From contig BSBK01008424.1 of NCBI GenBank assembly GCA_027943335.1, positions 310,001-374,000 on the forward strand: 64,000 bases of DNA. The letters run 5' to 3'. Numbering within the stretch: the first letter of the stretch is position 1; every line of letters starts with the position of its first letter. Below, piece after piece: positions 33,012 through 43,917 of the stretch. A program made the translations under genes and the position numbers. Under the pieces are notes generated by a model that saw nothing but the letters and a program-made list of their open reading frames with translations, searched no databases and had not been told where the DNA came from. Source of the stretch: Chamaecyparis obtusa. Taxonomy: Eukaryota > Streptophyta > Pinopsida > Cupressales > Cupressaceae.

Positions 33012-33486
33012 ATGTGATCTAGAGGTTGTATTAGCCTAATCTTATCAGAAGATCATTCATGTTGATGTAGCATAGTTCACACTTTGGATTCTATCTAAGG
33101 TTGTGGAATATTTGAGGAGTTAGAACATAGATTTGCATATCGCTATACTGAGATACAAAGATATAGTATAGGAACCAGACAATAGAAAGTCACATGGCTA
33201 ATACAAAGCTATATATTTTGTGTTTCTTTGGCATTGTTGTCAAAGGGAGAGAAGTCAATGAAATATAAGAAAGGGAGAGTATTGAACATAAGGAATCTAA
33301 GAGCTACTAAAGGTCAAATCTACAAAAGATAGTCTACACATATAATGTTGTCATGTAACGTAGTGATTAAACATATTAAGCTAGGGAGAGCTTACAACAT
33401 TTCTTACATAGTTGTAGAATACATGTTTGTTGTGTGTATGGTATATTTCATATGTTTGAGTTGCCATCAATGCCAAAGGGAGAGAT
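33012..33486 (+). other. Element B 3' untranslated region with polypurine tract
   Basis: 475 bp without coding potential. AAAGGGAGAGA, directly before the LTR at 33487, is the polypurine tract. Confidence 0.75.
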
Positions 33487-34973
33487 TGATGAACTACAAC
33501 TGATTGAGAACCTGATTGATGAACTTCAAGGGATTAGAGATCATTGAGCACTGAAATGTTATGTAATATAATTGAATTAGTTTTTATGTTGTCATTGATG
33601 TCAACTAGTTTTGACAATACTTATCATGTTAGTTGCAAATGTCTAAACATCTGTAAAGAGGAAAAAAGATGTAGAACCAAGATATCTACATTGAGGAAGA
33701 TGGATATGACAGATGAGGTTAAGGAATACTCATGGTAACTTATTGATGAGTCTATGGCTTCATATTGTTGACTTGATTATGTTGCATTAATCTATTATGA
33801 ATTTGGAAGGAAAATGTTACAAAGCAGTGTGGTCAATTAATGAAGCATTCTAGTATACACTGAGAAAGAGTAGTGTATACCGAATGATAGTATCAACCGA
33901 GCTTGTGTTCATCAATATATTTCTTTGTTAACCGAGTATGGACAAAAGAACTAAATGATCAGTTTAGCCGATATAAATTGATGAGTTGTAAAGTGTATGA
34001 TTTCAAGGTGGAAAGATAAAGTTTGTTACAAGATCAATGAATAACAAAATTTGAAGAAGATTTGATGGATGGAATCAAAATGTGTTACTACACATTAGAC
34101 GAGGAAGGTTAAAGCGGCAAAATCAACGAAGGTGATTAAGTAGGAAAATTTGATGGATGAGAAGAAAATAGTTTACTTGTCTATTTAAGAGACTAGGGTT
34201 TCATACTGAAACTTATGCCAAAGGAAGGAGATTGCAGAGATATCATGTGAACATTGCTTCATGCTTGCCTAATCAAACTGGTTGAAGAAGAACCAAATTG
34301 TAGAGTTAACCGAGTGTCAGAGAGTTTTTACCGAGAGATAGTAAGTTATTGAATGTTGATGAATTGAATAGAAATAATGATAAGAGGATTTGTATGGACT
34401 TAAGAATAGATCTGAACATCTATAAATCAAGTTGTAATGTATTCAGATCACCTACTGTTACAGTTTAACCATTGTAATTAGATAAAATATCTTAACTGAG
34501 TGGACTTGAAATTCTTATATGTCATTCATAGAATGTACATTGTTATCTTGTCAACCCCATAGTGAATGCTAGTTGGATGATAACTATTAGTGTTAAATCC
34601 TCTAACAAGGTCACACCTTACAGTGTATTTTTTAACCTTTAATAGGGTTGGCTCTTCACTGAGCTCACTCCAGAAGAGTGAAAATATTTTGGGTTACCGG
34701 TCCCAGGTGGTTTTTCCCTTTGCAGGGTTTCCATGTTAAATCTCTTTTGTTATGTGTTTATGTTGTGATTGTTTGGATATCATACTTTACATGTTTCATA
34801 TTTGATTTGGTCGGTAATCACTATGAGAAATTAACTGGTAATCGGTAAAGTCATAGACAATTTAGTATTTTTGTTTTACTGAGTGGGAGAATTTAGCTAA
34901 ATTTGTTTAAGTGGTACATTTTGTAATTGGGACGGTGGATAACTGATTCACCCTCCTTTTAGTTATTCTAACA
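33487..34973 (+). repeat. 3' LTR of element B
   Basis: 1,487 bp, starting TGATGAACTAC and ending TTCTAACA, with a TATTTAAG box near 34182. It shows many scattered differences from the 5' LTR, so B is far older than the Tat insertion inside it. Confidence 0.92.
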
Positions 34974-35340
34974 TAAATTTTCTCTAGTTCATGGTGGTGA
35001 TGTGAATGTGATGAGAGCTAGGGCTGAAAGCTTGAGAGGCTGATTTGATGACACGAACATCACACAATACTGAAACTGAATCAAAGTGGTAGTCAATGCT
35101 ATTTGAGGAACTAGAGGAATTATTGATGAAGAAACTGTGATAAGTAAGATATTGAGAACCTTGTTACCTATTTATGCAATCAGAATATCTGCTATTCATG
35201 AAATGAGATCTGCACCTAATAACACTCTTACTCTTGATAGTCTGATTGGAAAGTTAACTACTTTTGAGCTGAATAATTTTGATAATAGTGTTGTATCGAG
35301 TGTTGAATATGCATTTATGTCAACTCTTAAGATTGGTAAA
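34974..35340 (+). pseudogene. Element A gag, second segment
   Basis: Follows on from 2097: GGDVNVMRARAESLRG and ILRTLLPIYAIRISAIHEM match element B's gag. Bases 34974-34978 are the duplicated target. A TGA replaces a codon after LRG and more stops follow. Element D interrupts it after GTAAA (35336-35340). Confidence 0.88.
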
Positions 35341-36021
35341 TGACATAAGGAGGGATGCAGTGAGGGACCAAAGGCACACCCTAACCAGATCCACCTCTCA
35401 GAACCACACACAGAAGCAACAACAACACAAGTGGGAGAGAGAAATGCAGGATACTTTCATATATTAGCTCAATTTGATTCATACATGCTGGGATGTAAGG
35501 CCTTCCTAGTTTAGGCTAGATATTGCAGTTAAGTATAAAAGTCCTCCAACATATGAGGATCTACAGAACAATCCCTAGTCTTCTCTGTCTATCTCCTCAC
35601 TCTCCTGACTGAGATACCTAGACTACAACCAAACAACTATATTTATACAAGAGGCTACCAAATTGAGTCGGCCTTTAGATCCATAATTAACAGAAGGAAT
35701 GACCAAATCTAGGTCCACACACTTCCCAATTATGGCTATCAACATTACATCTACAACCAAAATTAATTGCAAGATTCTGCCTCAATAGGAACTCAAAATA
35801 AAAAACTTGGTAAACAAGGATAATTGAGTGCTAGACAAGCATTACCAAGCTCTAGGGAAATAATTGAGCACTAGAGAGGTGACCAACCAACTTGATCAAC
35901 AAAGGAAAACCAAGCAACATTGAACCAACTTGGTCAAAGAAGGAACTGAGAAACACAGACAAACTTCAAACATCTTTTTGGTGACATAGGATTACCAAGG
36001 ACCCGAGATGCTCCTGCATCA
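35341..36021 (-). repeat. 3' LTR of element D
   Basis: 681 bp, starting TGACATAAGG and ending CTCCTGCATCA on the plus strand. It pairs with 39092-39771 and differs from it at many sites. Confidence 0.88.
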
Positions 36022-36157
36022 GACACTTGAGGTTATTTGTGAATGATTCTCTAAATAATGAAGTAGGTACAACCTGAGCTAAATCTAATTCAGATTGTGA
36101 AATCCATGAACTATTTTCAATCGGTCTATTCTTTCATTTTACTAGATATTCCATATA

Positions 36158-37200
36158 TTATTTACCCCTTGTACTTTTGAAAATTCTTTGTTCCAAAATA
36201 TGCTCAACTTCTTCTATTTGTTTCTTAGGATAATCCATCAATATTGTCATGTCTTCATCAGGCTCATGGTATTCATACAAATCAGCAATGTTGAATATCA
36301 GTGATATATCCATATCCTCAGGTAACTCAATCTCATATGCATTTTCACTATCAAATTTCCTTAAAATCTTGCAAGGTCCAAACTTCTTCATTTTCAACGT
36401 CCCATATGTTCCAATAGGAAATCTGCCTTTCTTCAAATGAACCATCACTTCATCACCAACATCAAAGGTCTTATGTCTTCTTGATCTATTAGCTTTGTCT
36501 TTGTATTTCTGATTACTTTTCACTAACTTGTATTTCACATCTTCATGCAATGTCTTGATGTATTCAACAAACTTTACTCCTTCAACACTTCTCTTTCTCT
36601 CATCAGCAACATCTCTCAAATCTGATATACCTCTCAGTTGTATGCAATTTACAATCTCAAAAGGTGTTTTTCCCGTACTCCTATTTACTAAATTATTGTA
36701 TGCAAAATTTTCTTATGCCAACATAGAATCCCAAATACTTGGTGTGTCTCTAACTAAACATCTCAAAAGATTACCCAAGCTTCTATTCACAACTTCATTC
36801 AGCAATCTCATAAAAGTACTCATTGCATTAGATAAACCAAAAGGCATAACCGACCACTCATACAAACTTTCTTTTGTCTTGAAAGTAGTCTTCCACTCAT
36901 CACCTTCTCTAATTATAATCTCATGATACCCACTTTTCAAATTAATTTTGGTAAAATACTTTGCTCCAGTCAAACTGTCCATTATATCATCCATTCTTAG
37001 TATAGGAAACCTACACTTCATTGTTATCTTGTTGATTGCTCTGGAATCTATGCACATTTTCCATTCTCCATTCTTCTTAGGTGCCAATACAGTAGGTATT
37101 GCACAATGACTCAAACTTTCTCTGATCAAACCTTTCTGCAACAATTCTTGAATCTATTGATTCAATTCTTGATTCTCAGTAGGTGTTAATTGACGAGGTG
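36158..37200 (-). pseudogene. Element D RT-integrase fusion by internal deletion
   Basis: The RT part reads [20 protein letters not shown] through [19 protein letters not shown], then passes in frame into integrase sequence [13 protein letters not shown] without the YLDD box, RNase H or integrase catalytic core. After a stop zone (36620-36712) the same frame gives the integrase C-terminus (HKTFDVGDEVMVHL, MKKFGPCKILRKF). The joint falls where both partners have an EV-type sequence, suggesting a deletion at short homology. It cannot encode an active enzyme. Confidence 0.85.
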
Positions 37201-37299
37201 CCTTATTTGGTAAACTAGCTCCAGGAATTAGATCCATAGAATGATCAATGCTTCTCTTTGGTAGAAAACCATTAGGTACATTATTAGAAATAATTTTAC

Positions 37300-38960
37300 T
37301 ATACTCAGTGAATAACTTATCAATCTCTTCAGGGATACTATCTTATATTTTCTTACTTGATTTGTTAGGAATCACAACAAAACATACATAATTATTTTCA
37401 AGTCCTTAACAAAATTTATTCCTTCCATAAAGAAAGCTTTCATAGATGTACAAACATTACTAACAGGTTCTTCAATCAAAGGTAACAAGATTTGTTTCCT
37501 TCCATAAGCTCAAATAGTATATTTATCCAATCTTCCATCATATATAGCATGTCTATCATATTGTCAAGGTCTACCCAACAAAATATGACAACAATCCATA
37601 GGCATGACATCACACAACACCTTATCATAATACTATCCAATTTTCAAATTCACATAACATTGTTCACTTACCAAGAGTGTATGCTCATCTTTGATCCATG
37701 AAATCTCATAGGGCTTTGGATGTTGCAACCTTTTGAACTGCAGCTTTGTGATCATTTCCTCAAATGCCACATTCTTCGAGCTACCAATATCAATGATTAC
37801 ATTCCAAACTTCATCAGAAACTCTACATATGGTCTTGAACAAACTTTTCCTTACAAGATCTTCCTTATTACTTTCACTCCAAAGTGCTCTCCTTACCATC
37901 AAGTTCTTTTCCTTCTTAGGTTCATTCAGTGATTCTTCTTGTACCAAAGCATTTCTACTGCTATTGACTTTCTTATTTGCATGTGTACACTCAAATGATC
38001 TATGTCATTCTTCTCCACAATTGTAACAAGTTCCTTGGAAACCACCTCTGCTATAACCACCTCAGTAGTTAATGCCTCTACCTCTAGGTGAACTTTCACC
38101 TTTCCAGTCGGTCTTGCCTTTATCCAGATTTGTCTTTTCTGGTCAAGATCTACTATTTTCACCATAAGATCTACCTCTTCCTCTAGGGAACCTACCACCT
38201 CTACCTCTTTGTCTCTACTCATGTTTCTTGTTCAATTTCTCCTCAGCTTTCAATGAAAATTGATAAACCTCTTCAATGTTCTCCAATTTAACCAAAATAA
38301 TTTCTTCTTGGATGGAAAATCTCAATCCATTCAGGTACCTAGCAATCCTTTCCACATCATCTTCATCATGTCTAGATCAAATATCTAATCTATAGAATTC
38401 CTCAGTGTATTCTTTTACCAAGCTTACTTTTTGCCTCAAACTTTGCATTCGCCTAACTAGGTTAATCTGATAATCACAAGGTAATAATTTTTCTTTCAAT
38501 TTATTCACCATCTTATTTCATACCTTAATTTTGTCTTTACCTTTCCTCTTTCTATCCAATTGCAAAAGTTCCCACCACAAGGATGCATGACTTTTCAACT
38601 TTGTGCCTATAATTTTCACCTTCTTTTCCTCAGGTACATTTTCATATTCAAAGTACTTTTCCATCTCGGTGATCTAGTCCATCAATTCATCAGAATCCAA
38701 TTTTCCACTATACTCAGGAGGATTGAAATGTGGTGTAGACTTTAGATTTGTCAAAGCCTTCAATAATATTTCCTCACCTTGATCCATCACAGGTGTAGGT
38801 TCTACATTGGCTTGTTCTTCCTAGACTTCATCACCACGAACATCTTCAAGATGTCTTCCTCTTCTCTGGGTCATTTCAACCACTTCTAATCTAGCAACAA
38901 CTTATCTTAACATTTTTGGCAATTCCGGATCCACATCTTACCTCCCATGAACCATCTTGA
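37300..38960 (-). pseudogene. Element D gag and protease remnant
   Basis: Gag near 38300-38750 has FNPPEYSGKLDSDELMD and SHASLWWELLQ, like element C's gag, with TAG replacing the expected Trp. A basic RGRGGRFPRGRGRSYG stretch and a zinc knuckle CYNCGEE..HRSFEC near 37985-38035 follow. The protease remnant near 37650-37830 has IIDIGSSKNVAFEE, where the catalytic D-S/T-G has become D-I-G. Several stops and frame changes break it. Confidence 0.8.
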
Positions 38961-39077
38961 AACCCTCTGCAATTGTAGGTCAGATTAAAATATGCTACCC
39001 CACAACAATTCAACTATGGTTTAACAAGAAGGAACCCTCAAACCTAGATTCAAAAACCTAGATCTAGATCTAACTTG

Positions 39078-39089
39078 GCTCTGATACCA
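39078..39089 (-). promoter_or_regulatory. Primer binding site of element D
   Basis: TGGTATCAGAGC on the minus strand, two bases inside the 5' LTR, which fixes the orientation. Confidence 0.85.
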
Positions 39090-39091
39090 CC

Positions 39092-39771
39092 TGATGCAAG
39101 GAGGGATGCAGTGAGGGGCCAAAGGCACACCCTAACTAGATCCACCTTGCAGAACCACATGCAAAAGCAACAACAACATAAATGGGAGAGAGAAATACAA
39201 GATACTTTCATATATTAGCTCAATTTGATTCATACATGTTGGGCTATAATGCCTTCCCAGTTTAGGCCAGATATTATAATTAAATATATAAGTCATCCAA
39301 CATGTGAGGATCTACAAAACAGTCCCTAATCTTCTCGGTCTATCTCCTCACTCTCCTGACTAAGCTTCCTAGACTACAACCAAACAACTACATTTATACA
39401 AGAGGCTACCAAACTGAGTTGGCCTTCAAATCCATAATTAATGAAAGGAATGACCAGATCTAGGTCCACACGCTTCCCAATGATAGATATCAGCATTAAA
39501 TCTATGACCAAAATTAATTGCAAGAGTCGGCCTCAACATGAACTCAAAATAAACAACTCGGTAAACAAGGATAACCAAGTGCCAGACAAGCATCACTGAG
39601 CGCCAACGAAATAACCAAGCACTAGAGAGTGACCAACCAACTTGATCAACAAAGGAAAACTAAGAAACACCAAACCAACTTGGTCAAAGAAGGAACCAAG
39701 CAACACAGACAAACTTCAAACATCTTTTTGGTGACACAGGATTGCCAAGGACCCAAGATGCTCCTGCATTA
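39092..39771 (-). repeat. 5' LTR of element D
   Basis: 680 bp, TGATGCAAGG to CTCCTGCATTA on the plus strand, followed by the target duplication GTAAA. Confidence 0.88.
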
Positions 39772-39776
39772 GTAAA

Positions 39777-40203
39777 TCTAGCAGCAAGCATAATATAAAG
39801 AATGAAAGTAACAATAACACTGATGATGAGCTGGATGAACTTGAAGCTCTAATGGTCCAGAGACTATAGAAAGGTAAAGGAAGATATAAGAGAAAGTTAC
39901 CTTTAGCTTGTTTTAATTGTAAAGAAGTTGGCCATATTGGTGCAAGATGTCCTAATAGGAAAGAAGAAGAAAAACACCGAACTAATGATGGAAAATTTGG
40001 TAGAAGGAACAACAACTAGAATAATAGAGGAAACTGATAGTGCAACAAAGACAACCAAAATTATAGAGACAAAGATAAGATGGCTAGTTACCTTATTGAT
40101 GATGATGATGACACTCACACCGACACTAATGATGATTTTGAGGTAGTATTTGCAATGAAAGATGATTCATAAGAAGAGGAAAGGTATGTAGAAACTATTA
40201 ATA
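39777..40203 (+). pseudogene. Element A gag, third segment with zinc knuckle
   Basis: Continues the linker (DDELDELEALM) found in element B and adds the zinc knuckle CFNCKEVGHIGARC (CX2CX4HX4C) near 39911-39952, which B has lost. Several TAG stops follow. It is cut off at about 40203 by a minus-strand LTR, and the rest of element A is not in the window. Confidence 0.85.
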
Positions 40204-41678
40204 TGATTTAGAACAACAGAGGGGGGGGGGGTGAATCAGTTATTCTTAGGTCTAGATGTATCAATTAAAACTTTTAAAAACTTCAACAACTTAGATCTAA
40301 TAACCAACACTACTCAGTCACTACTGAATGTATACCAAAAACATATAACATCGTAGTCCACTATCCAACAGTATTTAACTTGCAAACCATAGAAATGTTC
40401 AGACCAAAACATTCACACAAGTATTAACACCAGGATTTATAGTGGAAACCCAATTTGGGAAAAACCACTTTGTATCATGTTATTGATATTTTCACTCTTC
40501 TAAAGTGAGCTCTATGAAAATCCAACCCTATCAAAGGCTTACGAACACATTGCTAGGTGTGACCCTATTAAAGGATTTCAACCACCCTATAAGGAGTGCA
40601 CCTTATTAAAGGACTTAAGTACATTATATTAGAATGCAACCTTGATTAAAGGATTTATAAAATGACTATTAGGTTAACCTTGATTAAAAGATTTTGACTG
40701 ATACAATAGTTACAAAGTAACAGTAATACTTGATCTAAAAACATACAACTCACTTTGCAAATAATAGATCCAATTCTTACATATATGTTGGCTTACTGAC
40801 TGAGTTCCATTTCCATCTCCATCATTGATCTTCTCAGAAATTCCTTCAAGAAATCACAACTTTGATCAACTCCTTCTCCTTCAGCCTTTCTACTTATTTA
40901 GTCAATAAAAACAACTCCAGCATCATATCTCAACCTCTTTCTTAGGTTCCCTTAATACCTCTTCGATAGGTAGATCCATCTTTTGCCACTTAATCTCCTC
41001 CATAGATCTTAGGATTAGGATAGATTCATTGAATTCTTCCAACATTATGTTCTTCATCCATCCTTCTAGAAACATATTTAATCTCTTTATTGGAATCATA
41101 ATAAAATGGTTTAATGTGCATTAAATGCTCTATATAGCCAATTAATAAAGTCAACATGATTTACATAATCCAAGAATTCAAACAAGTTGGCTAGGAATCT
41201 GAATTCTTCCTCAAATGTAAATTATTGATGCTCAGTTAATACTGTGTTCAACTCCTTGGTCATCACTACATAGCTCGATCATCTCTTCAAACTGTTTCCC
41301 TCGACTAATGCTATCTCTCTCGGTAATATACTGATGTTCAGTCAACACTAAATTTACTTGGCATACACTAGCTCGGTCGACTCTAACATCACTAAGCTTA
41401 AACTAGATTTCTTTACTTTTTCTCAGTTAAGCCTACTTGTTCAGTCTTGCTTCTTACTTAGATAAAAAATACATTATCTTATCATTGTACCACATAATCA
41501 AGTACTCATTGAAGTATCAAATAACTCAACCTTTCTCTAGGTTCTATTATTATCACCCTTACCCTAATCCTTCTCATCACTCAATAGATATAGTACTTTA
41601 TTAGATAGCAATAGTCTTACTAGTTAAGGTTTGACATCAATGACAATACAACAATTGCTTCAATTGCAGTTTCCAACA
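40204..41678 (-). repeat. Copia LTR E
   Basis: On the minus strand it begins TGTTGGAAACTGC after a purine-rich tract (AAAGAGGGAGAT) and ends in a long C-run near 40220-40230. Its central part aligns with the A/B LTRs: GAGCTCACTTTAGAAGAGTG and GTGGTTTTTCCC are shared. It has about five tandem-like copies of a CCTTTAATCAAGGT unit around 40520-40700. It is a diverged relative, not a copy of the same family. The left end is approximate. Confidence 0.75.
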
Positions 41679-42126
41679 ATCTCCCTCTTTGGCATTGCTG
41701 GTGACACCATATGAATAACACATGATTCACCAACCAATCCAAAACTTGTCTTTGTATCAGAAACATTTGTAATAGCCTTAACTTCATTCTTATTCTGAAT
41801 CTCTTAGCCTAGCTTGCTTGACTGTCTACACAGTTACTTCCTCTAAATATTTTGTGTGTCTCTCTTCCTCTGATTCCAATTCTCTCCCTCTTTCTTTATC
41901 TCTAAATCTCTCATCTTTTTATTTTATCTATTTTCATCTCATCTTGTGTTTCATCTCTGAATCTCTCCCTCTTTGATAATAATGCCAAAGAAGCATCTAG
42001 GACTTGCATCTTTTAGATGTAGATGTCATCTTGTCAGTTCAGTAACAATGTTTCTCCCTCTGTCATCTTGCTTATGACTGATTATAGCTTTGCTATACTT
42101 TTCACAACTCTAGGCTACTCTTAAGG
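41679..42126 (-). other. 3' flank of copia element E
   Basis: Purine tract plus about 440 bp of internal non-coding sequence of the element whose LTR is 40204-41678. It is cut by element F. TAAGG at 42122-42126 would be F's left target copy; the right copy is lost. Confidence 0.6.
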
Positions 42127-43917
42127 TGTGACCATTTTTGCATCCTAGGTCTCTTATGAGACCACCCCCGAGCTTGGAGAACCAAGGCTAAATGGGTATG
42201 CAACAAGATCAACAAGATGCTCACAAAAAAAGTTACACAAACATGCATACAACAAATTACTCCCTCCCAAGGCTACACAAATGAGTCTTACAAACTCATT
42301 GAAGAGGGTGGAGGTGGGCTTTTCCAAGGGGAGATTTCCATTGCATACTAATTTCTCAACATGAGCATTTTGTTGCCTCTTCAAGGCTATATAACCAATA
42401 TCTTCATACACATACTAATTTCTCAACATGAGCATTTTTTTTTGCCTCTTCAAGGCTATGTAACCAATATCTCCATACACATACTTTGCTTATCAATATC
42501 CACAAAATACAAGGATACAATGGCTTCCATGGTGCCCATACACCATGGACTTATCCCCCTTCTCCAAGAGAAGAGACTCTCACCTCATGGAGAGCCCAAC
42601 TAACCCCTCCACCCATAGGCCACTTCTCCCCTTCCCAAAGGGTGAGTAATGCCTCACACCCATAAACAAGAACTCCCTCAATCAAGCAAAAAAAAACAAG
42701 ATCAAACCATGAAATCAAAACCCAAAATCCCTCCATTACAACACATTATCACAACAAGAACCAAGATTCATATGCATGAGAGAGCAAAATACAAGCTAAT
42801 CTAATGAACAAGAAGAAAGGCTTCCATGAGCATAGTAACCAACCTCCACAAGTGTGATGGAAATGGAAATTTGAGAAGAGCTTATCCACTTATCCTTCCT
42901 CAATCCAAACCCTAATGTCTCCAAATGTAGAGAGTGGGTGAACACCCACTAAATCTCCTAAGGGCCCCTAAAAAGGCCTCTAAATTTCTACCCACCCACC
43001 ATCCATAAATGTAGACTTGACTCTATGGCCTTGTTGTCTTTCCTTGTCCCCCCATAATAAATGCTTGATTGAAAGAAAGGGGGTGGAGTTGGGTAGAGAT
43101 CACGACTTATCAAATTTCGAAGTTAAGGGTAAATGGGTCATAAAGTGGGTTACCAAGGTCACTAGGAATTTCTAGACATGCTCAAAACTTCCCTAACCCA
43201 TGCCCTTGTCAATTAGGTACTTAAATTATGCCAAAAATGACCCTTAGAACCCCTTATTGGTCTCTAAAAGTGACTAGAACAAAGAAGAACTAAAACATGC
43301 ACATAACAAGTGTCAAGTGACACTAACAATTACACATTACATACTCAAAGTCACGTCTTAGATGACAACAAGAAATTAACAAATAACACACATGCAAAAA
43401 TCCACATTTACAAGGAGTTCACATTACAATGAGGCTTTTAATCGCATATCAGATTAAGCTTTGGCTTACTCAATTCACATATGTTTAACCTTGGTTCTCT
43501 GATTAATTTCTATGGTTCTCTTACCTGCACACTGCACATCGAGCATCAATAGTTCAAGATGATAACATTACATGAAATATACATATTCAATTCTAATTGC
43601 TATATGAAGAATCTAAATTTTCCATTCAAAGTGTTTAAGCATCACACTTACATAATCATCATGACATGTCACCTATGGGGAAATCAAATTTAAACAAGAT
43701 CCATTATTTCTATCAAAATCACACTACTAAATATGCATAATCAAAATCTCAACATGCTCTAAATTCTAATGCACATCATAAGGTGATCCACATGGCATAG
43801 TAATCATCATCAAAATATATTATCTTGAGTCTCTATCAGAATAAATCAACAAGTGCACCAATGTATCAAAATGCAGATAGAACAAGGTGCTATGATGGGT
43901 CAGGGTGAGGCCTCACA
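42127..43917 (-). repeat. 3' LTR of Tekay-like element F
   Basis: On the minus strand it runs TGTGAGGCCTCACCC to ATGGTCACA, 1,791 bp. It is preceded (minus sense) by the purine tract GGGGGGAGGA at 43918-43927. The first and last bases pair as TG..CA. The other LTR is missing. Two copies of a TTTCTCAACATGAGCATTTT unit lie at about 42351 and 42419. Confidence 0.8.

Larger units (their letters stand above)
2098..34973 (+). mobile_element. Copia element B inserted into gag of element A, itself interrupted twice
   Basis: Both LTRs begin TGATGAACTAC and end TTCTAACA (about 1,480 and 1,487 bp). The flanks are TAAAC at 2093-2097 and TAAAT at 34974-34978, a 5-bp duplication with one later change. A's gag resumes directly after the right flank. 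Removing the Tat insertion (2289-19590) and element C (23462-31804) leaves a copia of about 7.2 kb with gag, integrase, RT and RNase H. It has an internal deletion near 21730 that removed the zinc knuckle and protease start, plus several nonsense codons, so it is dead. Confidence 0.92.
35341..39771 (-). mobile_element. Deleted Ty3/gypsy element D inserted in element A's gag
   Basis: 4,431 bp on the minus strand with LTRs at 35341-36021 and 39092-39771, flanked by GTAAA at 35336-35340 and 39772-39776. Gag, protease, the first half of RT and the end of integrase remain; the RT catalytic box, RNase H and integrase core are gone. Its gag and RT resemble element C's, so Reina-like chromovirus is likely. 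It is non-autonomous and decayed. Confidence 0.9.

Noticed and set aside
40204..41678. 3' LTR of element A
   Set aside because: It is on the opposite strand and begins TGTTGG rather than TGATGAAC; it belongs to another element.
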